37,566 bases of DNA, from NCBI GenBank assembly GCA_012960245.1, contig DUBO01000002.1, positions 3,237-40,802 on the forward strand, given 5' to 3'. Every line of letters starts with the position of its first letter. Position 1 is the stretch's first letter. The position numbers and the translations under genes are program-made. This document shows, in pieces, positions 11,547-22,622 of the stretch. This DNA comes from Candidatus Binatota bacterium (GTDB lineage: Bacteria; Desulfobacterota; Binatia; UBA1149). The notes beneath the pieces were generated by a model. It did not search any database. It was given only the letters and a program-made list of their open reading frames with translations, and was not told the DNA's origin.

Positions 11547-12283
11547 CACCCGGCGATCAGAAGCTCACCCTGTCGGCCAGGTCGCTCAGCAAGAGCTTCG
11601 CCAAGCGCCTCGTCGTGGACCAGCTGTCGCTACACGTAGACGCCGGCGAAGTGGTGGGCCTGCTCGGACCCAATGGCGCCGGCAAAACAACCACCTTTCA
11701 CATGATCGTGGGTTTCGAACACCCCGACGAGGGCAGGGTGACGATGGGTGACCAGCGCCTCGACGATCTGCCCATGTACGAGCGCTCGCGCCGCGGCGTG
11801 GTCTACCTGCCCCAGGAGGCGTCGGTGTTCCGGCGGCTCACGGTCGAGCAGAACCTGCTGGCGGTGCTCGAGGTCATCGGGGCCCCCGAACAGACCCAGG
11901 AAGAGACCGTTTCGCTGCTGCTCGACGATCTCGGAATCACCCACATTCGGGGGGCACTGGGCGAGTCCCTGTCCGGGGGGGAGCGCCGCAGGGTCGAAAT
12001 TGCCCGCGCGCTGGTGATTTCACCCCGCTTTATGCTGCTGGACGAACCTTTTGCCGGTGTCGACCCAATAGCGGTAATCGACATTCAGGGCATCATTTCA
12101 CAGCTTAAGAGCCGAGGAATTGGTATCCTTATTACTGACCATAACGTGAGAGAGACACTGGGTATCTGCGATCGCGCCTACATCCTCAACCAGGGGAAGG
12201 TGCTTGAAGAAGGGGCTCCCGAGGCCATAGCTTCAAGTAAGAGGGCTCGAGAGATCTACCTGGGAGACAAGTTCACGCTCTGA
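11543..12283 (+). CDS. lptB: LPS export ABC transporter ATPase
   Basis: It is the cytoplasmic ATPase that powers LPS extraction by LptFG. The 246 residues have Walker A GPNGAGKT (42-49), the Q-loop LPQEASVF, the signature LSGGERRR, Walker B FMLLDEPFAGVDP and the switch His in ITDHNVRET, the order and spacing of LptB. It overlaps the lptC-lptA fusion by 4 nt, so the three Lpt functions are translated together. The membrane partners LptF and LptG are not in this window. Confidence 0.97.
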   Translation: MTPGDQKLTLSARSLSKSFAKRLVVDQLSLHVDAGEVVGLLGPNGAGKTTTFHMIVGFEHPDEGRVTMGDQRLDDLPMYERSRRGVVYLPQEASVFRRLTVEQNLLAVLEVIGAPEQTQEETVSLLLDDLGITHIRGALGESLSGGERRRVEIARALVISPRFMLLDEPFAGVDPIAVIDIQGIISQLKSRGIGILITDHNVRETLGICDRAYILNQGKVLEEGAPEAIASSKRAREIYLGDKFTL

Positions 12284-12298
12284 GAAGCAAGTGATTAG

Positions 12299-13840
12299 AT
12301 GGCCCTCGAACAACGCATAAACCTGGGACTCAAGCTTTCGCAGACTCTGCGAATGACGCCCCAGCTGCGCCAGGCCATCAAGATCCTGCAGGTGTCGCGC
12401 GCCGATCTTGAAGCCATGGTTGACGCCGAGCTGGCCGAGAACCCGGCCCTCGAGCAGGACGAGTTTGAAGCCGAGTTCACCGAGGGCAGCGAGGCCGAGG
12501 GTGCCGAGACCGAGACCGCCGACGCGGCCGAGAAAGCCGAGGTAGCCGAAGCCGTCGAAGTGGCCAGGAGCGAGGCCGAGGACGCCGGCAAAGACGAAAC
12601 GCCCACCTCGGAGATAGAAGAGAACGTTGACTGGGACGAGTACGTGGAGCGTCACAGCAACGACATGCACGGCGCGGTGGGTAGCGGCTCGGACCGCGAC
12701 GACGATCGCCCCAGCATCTTTGAGACCACGAGCAACCCCGAGGCGGACCTCAGGCAGGCACTGATCGACCAGCTGGGCCTGGCAATGATGAGCGAAGACG
12801 AGCGCCGCGTGGGCACGATCATCATCCTCAACCTCAACGAGGACGGCTACCTGGACTGCAGCGAAGAAGAGATCGCCTCGATGGCCGAGTGCAGCCTGGA
12901 GCAGGTCACCGAGGTGCGCAGCATCATCCGACAGGAGTTTGAGCCACCCGGAGCAGCCTCGCTCGACCTGCGCGACTGCCTCATGGCGCAGGTCAAGCTC
13001 ATCGGCTACGAGGACGACGACTACGTGGTCATGATCATCGACGCCCACTTGAGCGACCTCGAGTCACGCCGCTACGACCAGGTGGCGCGCAAGCTGGCCT
13101 GCTCCGTGGACGAGGTGATCGCCGCGCACGACATCATAAGCGATCTCGAGCCGAAGCCCGGTCGCAACTACGGCGAACGCGAGGCCCGTTACATCTCGCC
13201 CGACGCCTACATTTACCGAGTCGGCAACGAGTTCAAGATCACGCTCAACGAGGAGGGCCTGCCAGCGCTCAAGGTAAACCCCGAGTACCGGCAGATCGTT
13301 AACGACAAGAGTAAGGAAAACAAGGAAAAGAACAGCGAGGCGCGAGGCTACCTCCAGGACAAGGTTCGCTCGGCCCAGTGGATGATTCGCTCGATCGAGC
13401 AGCGCCAACGCACGCTGCGAAAAGTGACCGAGAGCATCGTGAAATTTCAGAGTGATTTTCTCCTCAATGGAGTGGATAAGCTCAAGCCCATGGTGCTCAA
13501 GGACGTGGCCAACGACATAGACATGCACGAGTCGACCATCAGCCGCACCACCTCGAACAAGTACGTCCACACCCCGCAGGGGCTCTTCGAGCTCAAGTAT
13601 TTCTTTACCTCGAGCCTCAAGAGCAGCGGTGGCGGCGAAGTATCGTCGGAAAGCGTCAAGAAGCGCATACGCACCATTATCCAAGCCGAGGACAGCGCAA
13701 AGCCTTTCAGCGACCAGTACATAGCCGACAAGCTCAAGGAGAGCGACATCAGGATCGCCCGCCGCACGGTGGCCAAATACCGGGAGGTGCTGGGTATACT
13801 TCCCTCGTCAAAGCGAAAGAGTTACGTTGCTGCTGGTTGA
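12299..13840 (+). CDS. rpoN: RNA polymerase sigma-54 factor
   Basis: It directs RNA polymerase to -24/-12 promoters that need enhancer-binding ATPases. The 513 residues show region I (LKLSQTLRMTPQLRQAIKILQ, about 9-29), a long very acidic region II (about 45-110), the core-binding region and, at 487-496, the RpoN box ARRTVAKYRE that reads the -24 element. It begins 15 nt after lptB. The order lptB-rpoN-hpf-ptsN-rapZ is widely conserved in proteobacteria. Confidence 0.98.
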   Translation: MALEQRINLGLKLSQTLRMTPQLRQAIKILQVSRADLEAMVDAELAENPALEQDEFEAEFTEGSEAEGAETETADAAEKAEVAEAVEVARSEAEDAGKDETPTSEIEENVDWDEYVERHSNDMHGAVGSGSDRDDDRPSIFETTSNPEADLRQALIDQLGLAMMSEDERRVGTIIILNLNEDGYLDCSEEEIASMAECSLEQVTEVRSIIRQEFEPPGAASLDLRDCLMAQVKLIGYEDDDYVVMIIDAHLSDLESRRYDQVARKLACSVDEVIAAHDIISDLEPKPGRNYGEREARYISPDAYIYRVGNEFKITLNEEGLPALKVNPEYRQIVNDKSKENKEKNSEARGYLQDKVRSAQWMIRSIEQRQRTLRKVTESIVKFQSDFLLNGVDKLKPMVLKDVANDIDMHESTISRTTSNKYVHTPQGLFELKYFFTSSLKSSGGGEVSSESVKKRIRTIIQAEDSAKPFSDQYIADKLKESDIRIARRTVAKYREVLGILPSSKRKSYVAAG

Positions 13841-13869
13841 GGCCACCCTTTGAAACCAGGAGGGACAAC

Positions 13870-14181
13870 GTGCAGGTAACAGTTACTTTTCGCCACGTAG
13901 AACCCAGCGAACCCCTGCGGGTATACGCTTCTGACAAGATCACGCGTCTAGCCAACAAGTACCTCAAGCGGGCCGTTGACGCGCACGTTATCCTCACGGT
14001 TAACAAGCGCCAGCACCAGGCCGAGATCAATATCCAGGCGCCCAATTTCGTAGTGTCGGCCCACGAGAGCACCGGGGACCTTTACTCTGCCATCGATCTC
14101 GCCATCGACAAGGTGCAGTCCCAGGCGCAACGCCACAAGAACAAAATCGCCCAGCACCCCAACCCGGACAAGCGCAGATGA
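13870..14181 (+). CDS. hpf: Ribosome hibernation promoting factor, short form
   Basis: It binds the 30S subunit to inactivate ribosomes in slow growth. The GTG at 13870 was chosen because AGGAGGG lies 5 nt upstream; an in-frame TTG at 13837 overlapping rpoN has no such site. The 103 residues fit the short HPF/YfiA fold: VTVTFRHVEPSEPLRVYASDKI at the start, VNKRQHQAEINI in the middle and DLYSAIDLAIDKVQSQ near the end. There is no C-terminal dimerisation domain as in long HPF. It overlaps ptsN (ATGA). Confidence 0.93.
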   Translation: MQVTVTFRHVEPSEPLRVYASDKITRLANKYLKRAVDAHVILTVNKRQHQAEINIQAPNFVVSAHESTGDLYSAIDLAIDKVQSQAQRHKNKIAQHPNPDKRR

Positions 14182-14666
14182 AAACTCGTGATATTCTCGA
14201 CCCCCGCCGCGTCACGCTCGACCTGAAGGGCAAAGACAAGCGTGAAATACTAGAGCAGCTCGCAGGCATGGTGGGAGAGACCCACTCCGCCATTGACCCC
14301 GAGCGCGTGGCCGAGGTGCTCGTTGAACGCGAGCGGGCAAGCAGCACCGCCATCGCCGACGGCATCGCCATTCCTCACGGCAAGGTCGCCATGTCGGAAG
14401 AAGTCGTCGCCTGCCTCGGGCTGTCGGGTGACGGCCTGGACTTCGACTCGGTCGACAACCACCCCACGCATATCTTCTTCGTGCTGATCTCTCCCGAAGC
14501 CCACCCTTCACTGCACCTTCGCTGGCTGGCCCACCTGGCCCACCTGCTCACAGAGGAACAGTTCCGCCGCGAGCTGCTCGCCTGCACCGGCGTCGACGAA
14601 GTAATGACGACTATCTCTGAAGCCGAAGCCCGCAGCAGGGAGGCTGAGTCGGCTATCTCCCCGTGA
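14178..14666 (+). CDS. ptsN: Nitrogen PTS enzyme IIA (EIIA-Ntr)
   Basis: It is a phosphocarrier of the regulatory nitrogen PTS, not a sugar transporter. The 162-residue protein has the family's active-site region SSTAIADGIAIPHGKV, with His67 as the phosphorylated residue. It overlaps hpf at the start and rapZ at the end by 4 nt each. With the HPr at 15575 it forms part of a phosphorelay, but no enzyme I or PtsP gene is in the window. Confidence 0.95.
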   Translation: MKTRDILDPRRVTLDLKGKDKREILEQLAGMVGETHSAIDPERVAEVLVERERASSTAIADGIAIPHGKVAMSEEVVACLGLSGDGLDFDSVDNHPTHIFFVLISPEAHPSLHLRWLAHLAHLLTEEQFRRELLACTGVDEVMTTISEAEARSREAESAISP

Positions 14667-15556
14667 GCGCTCCCCACGGCCACAACGACTCTGTGGACAT
14701 CGTGGTGGTCACTGGTATGTCCGGGTCGGGCAAGTCCACCGCCCTCGCCGCGCTCGAAGACGACGGCTACTACTGCATAGACAACCTGCCGAGCGCGCTC
14801 GTGGTTCGCTTCGTGGAGCTGTGCAACAACACCGACGAGGGCATGACCCGGGTGGCGCTGGGGCTGGACTGCCGCGACGAGTCGTACACCGACGCCTGGC
14901 CCCAAATACGCAGCACGCTCGAAGACGCGGGCCACCGGGTGACTGTTATTTTCGTGACCGCCAGCGACGACATGTTGCTGCGGCGCTTTTCGGAAACCCG
15001 GCGACCGCACCCCGGCGACCATGGCCTGGGCCTGGAGCAAGCGCTTGCCCAGGAGCGCGAGGCGCTGTCGATACTGAGCGACTCCTCCGACATCAACCTC
15101 GACACCAGCGACACCAACGTGCACGAACTCAAGGCCAACATCGCGCACGCGCTGGGGTCGCGCGCACACGCCAGGGGCCCAGCGCTAACGGTAAAGAGTT
15201 TTGGCTTCCGTCACGGCCCGGCCACCGACGCCGACCTCGTGTTCGACGTGCGCTTCATCCCCAACCCCTACTTCGTCGACGAGCTCAAGCGGCTGAGCGG
15301 ACTCGACGAGGCCGTGTCGGCCTTCGTTCTCGAGCGCGCCGACTGCTCCAACTTCCTGGTGCAGCTGGTGTCCATGCTCAGCTTCCTGTTGCCGCGCTAC
15401 GCCGAGGAGGGCAAAGCCTACATCACCATTGCCATAGGCTGCACCGGGGGACGCCACCGCTCGGTGGCCATAGCAGAAGAACTCGTGCGCAGGCTCAGCG
15501 AAGAAGGCTATCCCGGGCGCGTACGCCACCGCGACATCGAACGAAATTACCAGTAA
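14663..15556 (+). CDS. rapZ: RapZ-family nucleotide-binding protein (YvcJ/RapZ)
   Basis: RapZ proteins bind nucleotides and, in Enterobacteria, an sRNA that controls GlmS. That role is not shown outside that group. The 297 residues carry Walker A GMSGSGKST (18-26), DNLPSALV, DCRDESY, FRHGPATDADLVFDVRFIPNPY, and the C-terminal GCTGGRHRSVAIAEEL block, all typical. The GTG start overlaps the ptsN stop (GTGA). HPr follows after 18 nt. Confidence 0.96.
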   Translation: MSAPHGHNDSVDIVVVTGMSGSGKSTALAALEDDGYYCIDNLPSALVVRFVELCNNTDEGMTRVALGLDCRDESYTDAWPQIRSTLEDAGHRVTVIFVTASDDMLLRRFSETRRPHPGDHGLGLEQALAQEREALSILSDSSDINLDTSDTNVHELKANIAHALGSRAHARGPALTVKSFGFRHGPATDADLVFDVRFIPNPYFVDELKRLSGLDEAVSAFVLERADCSNFLVQLVSMLSFLLPRYAEEGKAYITIAIGCTGGRHRSVAIAEELVRRLSEEGYPGRVRHRDIERNYQ

Positions 15557-15574
15557 CGGGCCATAGAGATACCG

Positions 15575-15853
15575 ATGGATCAAGAGAAACAAGCGCGCGG
15601 CGAGTTCCGCGTAAACAACAGGTTGGGCCTGCACATGCGCTCGGCCGCCATAGTGGTGCGCACCGGCCAGGGCTTTGAAGCCAGCATCACGATATCCAAC
15701 GGCCAGTCCTGCGCCGACGCGGCGAGCGTGCTCGACCTGCTCACGCTGGCGGCCGGCCAGGGAACGGTGCTGGTCATCGAGGCCACCGGCAGCGACGCCG
15801 AGCAGGCTGTTGCCACCCTCGGCGAGCTCGTGCGTCGCGGCTTTGCCGAGTAG
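15575..15853 (+). CDS. ptsH: HPr-like phosphocarrier protein
   Basis: The 92-residue protein carries the HPr active-site motif LGLHMRSA, with His20 as the phospho-acceptor and the conserved Arg two residues later. The usual Pro after that Arg is Ser. The regulatory-Ser position is kept at Ser51 (ADAASVLDLLTL), so HprK control is possible though no hprK is seen. It is the last gene of the kds-lpt-rpoN operon. Many related clusters have an EIIA-Man and enzyme I here; this one moves straight to metK. Confidence 0.93.
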   Translation: MDQEKQARGEFRVNNRLGLHMRSAAIVVRTGQGFEASITISNGQSCADAASVLDLLTLAAGQGTVLVIEATGSDAEQAVATLGELVRRGFAE

Positions 15854-15899
15854 ACCCCGCGCCTCGATACCCCCCCCACCTGCACCACCCTGCTGCGCA

Positions 15900-15932
15900 C
15901 CCGGCTTGACCCGCCGGGCGCAACCCTGTAAT
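15900..15932 (+). promoter_or_regulatory. metK: Putative metK promoter with an inverted repeat over the -35 region
   Basis: CCCGGC (15900-15905) and GCCGGG (15913-15918) form a perfect 6-bp dyad with a 7-nt centre. That centre contains TTGACC (15906-15911), a 5 of 6 match to -35. TGTAAT (15927-15932) is a 5 of 6 match to -10, but the spacer is only 15 nt. The dyad could be an operator or a weak terminator stem for the HPr operon (there is no U-tract). Confidence 0.35.
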
Positions 15933-15944
15933 TTCCATCGTCTT

Positions 15945-15960
15945 TGCAGCTCCCGCTGCA
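15945..15960 (+). other. Short hairpin just upstream of metK
   Basis: TGCAGC and GCTGCA pair perfectly around a TCCC loop and are followed by a T-rich stretch running into the ATG at 15971. No clear Shine-Dalgarno sequence lies between them. It may be a weak terminator-like or translational leader structure, similar in place to the hairpin before kdsB. Confidence 0.35.
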
Positions 15961-15970
15961 GCTTTAGTTT

Positions 15971-18456
<2,486 letters not shown>

Positions 18457-18497
18457 CACGGCGGCTGTTTTTCGCAGCGCGCGGTTTTCAGCAGCGG

Positions 18498-18908
18498 TTA
18501 CTTGTCGCGACGCGCGTTGCGCTCAAGAAAAGCCGGGTCGTTGATGCGCAGGCGCGCCTCGACGTCGTCACGCAACCAGGCCAGCAACTGCTCGCGTGAC
18601 TGGCCCTGGTCATAAGCACCCTCGGCAATAGCCGCGCACAGCTCGCGGCCGAGTTCATCTGCCGAACTGTCGTCTCCCGAAACGGCAGCTGGGAGCTCGC
18701 CATCCTTGCCCAACAACTCGCTCAGCCCGCGGCGTTGCTCTTCGACGAGCGCGGTTTTTCCGGCCGCCTCGCGCGCGACCACCCTGCAGGCGTTAGCCGC
18801 CACGATACTCTTGAAGCGCTGGCCACCCTTGAGCAGCGGCTTGACCTCCTCGTCGAGAAAAGCCGCCACGGCTTCGAGCAACTCGTCTGCCGGTGGATAA
18901 TCTTTCAT
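18498..18908 (-). CDS. DUF6285-like protein
   Basis: A 136-residue soluble protein, mostly helical by composition, starting with MKDYPPADELLEAVAAFLDEEV and with a central FKSIVAANACRVVAREA segment. I recognise the pattern as the DUF6285 family, usually encoded beside APH-like kinases and acyl-CoA dehydrogenases; its function is not known. The ATG at 18908 overlaps the stop of the upstream kinase (ATGA), so the pair is translationally coupled. It converges on ahcY with a 41-nt gap. Confidence 0.7.
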   Translation of the reverse strand: MKDYPPADELLEAVAAFLDEEVKPLLKGGQRFKSIVAANACRVVAREAAGKTALVEEQRRGLSELLGKDGELPAAVSGDDSSADELGRELCAAIAEGAYDQGQSREQLLAWLRDDVEARLRINDPAFLERNARRDK

Positions 18909-19954
18909 TGTGATTGCTCCCGGTCGAGCAAGTCGACCAGCTCCCATTCCACGGCCGGCACGCGCCGGCCTATGGCGGCGAGTTCCACGTCGGGGCTGCT
19001 GCCCGCGCGTGCACTGGCCGCTTGCAGCAGGCAGATGATCGCCCACTTCCAGTTGCCGAATATTTCCCAGTAGCGAAGCTGGTTGGCCGACACCGCCCGG
19101 CCACCGGCCTCGCGGTACAACTCGAGCAGACGGCTGCGCGTGCACAGGCCGCCCACCGCAGGCTGGTCGCAACCAAATCGCCACGACCGCACGCACAGCC
19201 AGCCTAGATCCTCGGCGGGGTCGCCCAGGTGCGCGAGCTCCCAGTCGAGCACCGCCGTGAGGCCGCGCTCATCGAACATGATGTTGCCTACCCTGAAGTC
19301 GCCGTGCACCAGCACTGGCTCTCGGACCGAGGGCGCGTTGAGTTTGAGCCAGCGGGCCGCAAGATCCAGGGCGGGACTCGGGTAGTCGGTGTGCAGGGTC
19401 GCCGTGGCGGCGGTCCACTGCTTGACGGCGGCGAGCGCAAAACGTCGCGGGTCGTCCCCAGCCGGCATCGCATCCGACAGGCGATGGCCGGGAGCGGCCG
19501 CGTGCAGGCGGGCCAGTTCGCCCGCGAGTTGACCGGGCAGCGCCTCGCGGGTTGAAGCGTAAGCGTCGTCGCGCAGCAGCCGCTGGCCCAGGGCAAGACC
19601 CGGCACGAAATCCATCACCATGAAGGGCACGCCCAGCTCGTCGTCGGCACTGCCCAGCCAGTGAACGTGAGGAACGGTGACGCCGGCCTGCTCGGCCTCG
19701 AGCAAAACCGCGTACTCGTCGGCGCGGCTGGCACTGAAATCTTTGCCCGGCCGGTCGGCGCGCAGCACCATGGCGCGGGTTGGGCCGTCTCCAGCCTGCA
19801 GGTCAAAGCCGTAAACCTCGCAGCTGGCCCCGCCCGACAAGCGGGTGAGCTCGCCCACGCGCAGCGCGTCGGCGCCCGCGGCGGCCTGCCCATGCTGCTG
19901 GCGGCGTATGAACTCCTGCAACGCCGCCTGGCTCTTCTCAAGGTCCCGTTCCAC
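18905..19954 (-). CDS. APH-family (ACAD10-like) phosphotransferase
   Basis: A 349-residue kinase-fold protein from GTG 19954 (ACAGG 6 nt upstream). A longer frame to 20263 would run through the divergent gene's start, so it was not used. The catalytic loop is HGDFRVGN (His217), followed by the metal-binding DWE in AVLDWELAHLGDP. The N-lobe has LSGGASCEVYGF and a Lys/Arg-poor VLRADRPGK strand. Family members near DUF6285 resemble the kinase part of human ACAD10/11, which acts on 4-hydroxyacyl-CoA in lipid breakdown; antibiotic resistance is less likely. The substrate here is not known. Confidence 0.8.
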   Translation of the reverse strand: MERDLEKSQAALQEFIRRQQHGQAAAGADALRVGELTRLSGGASCEVYGFDLQAGDGPTRAMVLRADRPGKDFSASRADEYAVLLEAEQAGVTVPHVHWLGSADDELGVPFMVMDFVPGLALGQRLLRDDAYASTREALPGQLAGELARLHAAAPGHRLSDAMPAGDDPRRFALAAVKQWTAATATLHTDYPSPALDLAARWLKLNAPSVREPVLVHGDFRVGNIMFDERGLTAVLDWELAHLGDPAEDLGWLCVRSWRFGCDQPAVGGLCTRSRLLELYREAGGRAVSANQLRYWEIFGNWKWAIICLLQAASARAGSSPDVELAAIGRRVPAVEWELVDLLDREQSQ

Positions 19955-20025
19955 GACAGACCTGTTTAGCTCGGCACCCGAGCCGTCGGAACCCCGCAAT
20001 GCAGCCCCCGGCGACTCCCATTCCC

Positions 20026-20835
20026 ATGATACCGCCACCCCTCTATGCTTACCCGGTGAGAATCGTTGACGGAGTTGGGGCTGCCCTGGTAGCAGCGAGT
20101 GATGATCATCTTCAAGCGTGGTCTGACATGGGCTTTGCCCTGGGTTCTCCCAGGACCTGGCAGGGGTGTCTTTGCCATGACATCGCTCTTGAGCACGCCG
20201 ATATCCGGCTGCTGGTGGACGACGGAACAAGAACCGAACTGTCACGTGCCGTGACCGGTGCACTTGCCGATAACCACACCCTGCTCGGATGGACCTGGAC
20301 CTGCGCCGACATCGGGGAGGCAGCCCGGGCTATCGGGGCGCGCAGTGGCGTCCAACTTGCCCACGACCCCGCTACCACCTGCCTGCAAGTGCCCACCGAG
20401 TTGACGCCGGGTGCACTGACTCTGCTCGAAGCGGCCCACGGCGCGGACGCGCCCGTAGACCACCCCAACGCGGTTTCATCTATAGACCACCTGGTACTGA
20501 TGGCTCCCGATGCGGAGCAACCGGCATCAGTCTACGCCGACAACTTCGCATTGCGCCCTCGTGTCCGTGACCTGCCGCGGGGTCGTTACGCTTTTCTCAA
20601 GGCGGGCGAAACAATCCTTGAAATATCCGCCAACCGCGAGGCACCGGTACCGGCAGCCGCCTGGGGGTTGGCCCTGCAGTCGGTCGATATTGACCGGAGC
20701 GTCGCCAGCGCGCAAGGAGCCGGCCACACGGTGAGCGGCCCCAACAAGGCAATACAGGGCGGGCTGATAGCCTCGGTCACCGACGCGCCGGGCGGCATGG
20801 CCCTGGCCTTCATGCAGCCGGAAGCGAAGGACTGA
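20026..20835 (+). CDS. VOC-superfamily (glyoxalase/dioxygenase-like) protein
   Basis: About 269 residues from ATG 20026. The start is uncertain, as no Shine-Dalgarno site is clear and an earlier ATG at 19999 and a GTG at 20056 are in frame. The second half is a typical VOC module: SIDHLVLMAPDAEQPASVYADNFALRPR, with a metal-type His, and TILEIS with the paired acidic residue. The first half has the same length and may be a diverged second module (LLGWTWTCADIGEAARAIG). It resembles glyoxalase-like proteins of unknown substrate. It is divergent from the APH gene (71 nt between) and only 4 nt before the permease. Confidence 0.72.
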   Translation: MIPPPLYAYPVRIVDGVGAALVAASDDHLQAWSDMGFALGSPRTWQGCLCHDIALEHADIRLLVDDGTRTELSRAVTGALADNHTLLGWTWTCADIGEAARAIGARSGVQLAHDPATTCLQVPTELTPGALTLLEAAHGADAPVDHPNAVSSIDHLVLMAPDAEQPASVYADNFALRPRVRDLPRGRYAFLKAGETILEISANREAPVPAAAWGLALQSVDIDRSVASAQGAGHTVSGPNKAIQGGLIASVTDAPGGMALAFMQPEAKD

Positions 20836-20839
20836 CAAG

Positions 20840-22048
20840 GTGCCGGGCGCAGCTATAGTTGTTTTTGCGTTGGCGCTCGCCGCCTACCTGCTTTTCTCGC
20901 CGAGGCTGGCGAAATCCTCCGACTGGAGTGCCACCGTCACGCCGCTTGCCTCCATCATGGGCAGCGGGTTTCTCGTCAGTGCACCCCTGCTGGCAGGAAT
21001 AGTCGGCAACCTGGCGCTCTTCTGCATGGCCGCACTGCTGGTACTCGCCTACCTGGTGGGCGGCGTGGTCCGTTTCAACATACGCTACTTCGAACCCGTG
21101 GAGGCCGACGGCCACGGGCCGGCCCAGTCGATAGCCTTCACATCACGCCTGGTGCTGGCGGGCGCCTATCTCATCTCGGTGAGCTACTACCTGCAGCTGC
21201 TCGCCGCGTTCGTGCTCTCCGCCCTGGGAAAAAATGACCAGCTGATCGCCCACGCGATCACCAGCACACTGCTGGTGACCATAGGCCTGATCGGCGCGTG
21301 GCGCGGACTGGCCCTGCTCGAAAAGGTCGAGAAGTACGCCATCGGACTTAACCTCGGCATTATCGGCGCGCTGATCGCCTCGTTGATCGTGTACAACTCC
21401 GGGCTGCTGGTAACAGGCGAATGGACGCTGGCGCCGGTTTCGTCGGTCATCGACTTCGCCGACTTCAGGGTGCTGCTGGGTCTGCTGATCGTCGTGCAGG
21501 GATTCGAAACATCGCGCTACCTGGGTGCCGGACATTCTGCCGAACAGAGGATCAGGACCATGCGTCGCGCGCAGCTGATTTCATCCGCGATCTACCTGAC
21601 CTTCATCGGCCTGGTCACCGTGCTGTTCCACGACGGCCTGGGCGCCGACGTGACCGCCATCATAGGCATGACGAGGCCGGTGGCCGTCATCCTGCCGCTT
21701 TTGTTGGCAGTGGCCGCCATCGGTAGCCAGTTCAGCGCGGCGGTGGCCGACAACGCCGGCGCCGGTGGACTCATCGAAGACATAACCCGCCACCGGCTGC
21801 CCATGCGCTACGCGTACCTGCTCATACTTGTGGTCACCCTGGCGATCACGTGGGAAACGGATGTGAACCAGATCATCGCCTACGCCTCGCGGGCCTTTGC
21901 CCTGTACTACTTCCTGCAAGGCGTCGTGGCGGTGGTGATGGCTTACAAGTTACGGGAGCTTCCCCACCGCGGCGCGCGGATGGCGGGCTACCTCGCGGTG
22001 TCGCTGGCCTGCCTGCTGGTCTTCGTACTCGGCCTGCCCGCCGAATAG
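20840..22048 (+). CDS. APC-superfamily-like permease (LeuT-fold?)
   Basis: A 402-residue inner-membrane protein with about 10-11 hydrophobic helices. The early segment IMGSGFLVSAPLLAGIVGN looks like the broken first helix of amino acid-polyamine-organocation transporters. The middle has FADFRVLLGLLIVVQGFETSRYLG. The GTG start is 4 nt after the VOC stop, with GAAGGA upstream. The substrate cannot be told from the sequence, and the family call rests on helix pattern, not on a diagnostic motif. Confidence 0.6.
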   Translation: MPGAAIVVFALALAAYLLFSPRLAKSSDWSATVTPLASIMGSGFLVSAPLLAGIVGNLALFCMAALLVLAYLVGGVVRFNIRYFEPVEADGHGPAQSIAFTSRLVLAGAYLISVSYYLQLLAAFVLSALGKNDQLIAHAITSTLLVTIGLIGAWRGLALLEKVEKYAIGLNLGIIGALIASLIVYNSGLLVTGEWTLAPVSSVIDFADFRVLLGLLIVVQGFETSRYLGAGHSAEQRIRTMRRAQLISSAIYLTFIGLVTVLFHDGLGADVTAIIGMTRPVAVILPLLLAVAAIGSQFSAAVADNAGAGGLIEDITRHRLPMRYAYLLILVVTLAITWETDVNQIIAYASRAFALYYFLQGVVAVVMAYKLRELPHRGARMAGYLAVSLACLLVFVLGLPAE

Positions 22049-22078
22049 TACCGACCGCTCACCGAAGCCCGGAGCCGG

Positions 22079-22534
22079 TTAAGGCAGCGCTTCCCGCCCC
22101 GCGCACCAGCTGCGAACCCGTACCACGGAGATCCTCAAGAGCTGGGGCTCGGCTCGGAAGAGCGGTACCTCGTCGTACTGGGGGTACTTGGCCCGCAGGC
22201 CCTCGGCTACCTCCCCTATCTCGGGATCGCTCTGCGGGTGCCTTCCCTCTACCACCGCGGCACGACCATCCACCCGTAGCCACCACAGGCGACTCCAGTC
22301 TGCGTCGTAGTCATCGAGCAGAACGGCCACGGCCGGGTTCTTCCGAACATTGCGGACCCTGACAAGCTCACCGCCACTCTTGGGTTTGCCGTCGATGGGG
22401 GTCCATAAATCACCGCCGTGGCGGACGAACACGACGGGCACAAGGTGCGGGCTACCCGAGGGTCCGAGTGTGGCCAGGCGCGCAACCGGGTGGCGCTCCA
22501 GCAGTGATTCACAGATATCGACCGGTAGTTCCAC
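22079..22534 (-). CDS. PPOX-class (Rv0121-like, possibly F420-dependent) oxidoreductase
   Basis: A 151-residue split-barrel flavin/deazaflavin-binding protein. The GTG 22534 start has GGGAG 7 nt upstream; the longer frame to 22684 would overlap the divergent gene. Family marks are RHPVARLATLGPSGSPHLVPVVFV, the GGDLWTPIDGKPKSG segment and VRKNPAVAVLLDDYD. It resembles the TIGR03668 group, assigned to F420 use in Actinobacteria; cofactor use here is inference. It converges on the permease with a 30-nt gap. Confidence 0.78.
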   Translation of the reverse strand: MELPVDICESLLERHPVARLATLGPSGSPHLVPVVFVRHGGDLWTPIDGKPKSGGELVRVRNVRKNPAVAVLLDDYDADWSRLWWLRVDGRAAVVEGRHPQSDPEIGEVAEGLRAKYPQYDEVPLFRAEPQLLRISVVRVRSWCAGREALP

Positions 22535-22622
22535 GTCATTTCTCCCGCAGTCTGGACAAGGCCCGAACCTAGCACGACAATGGCCCCATGGCCCAGCCCG
22601 GTAGGGCCGAACAGGAGGAATC

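Noticed and set aside
15854-15970. SAM or SAH riboswitch before metK
   Set aside because: The leader is short and shows only two small hairpins; no conserved SAM-I, SAM-II or SAH core was recognised.
18909-19196. N-terminal extension of the DUF6285-like gene to 19196
   Set aside because: That part is a shadow of the APH gene; the ATG at 18908 overlaps the upstream stop in the ATGA form typical of coupled genes.
19954-20263. N-terminal extension of the APH-like gene to 20263
   Set aside because: It would overlap the divergent VOC gene by over 230 nt, is Arg/His/Pro-rich junk-like sequence, and makes the protein about 100 residues longer than its family.
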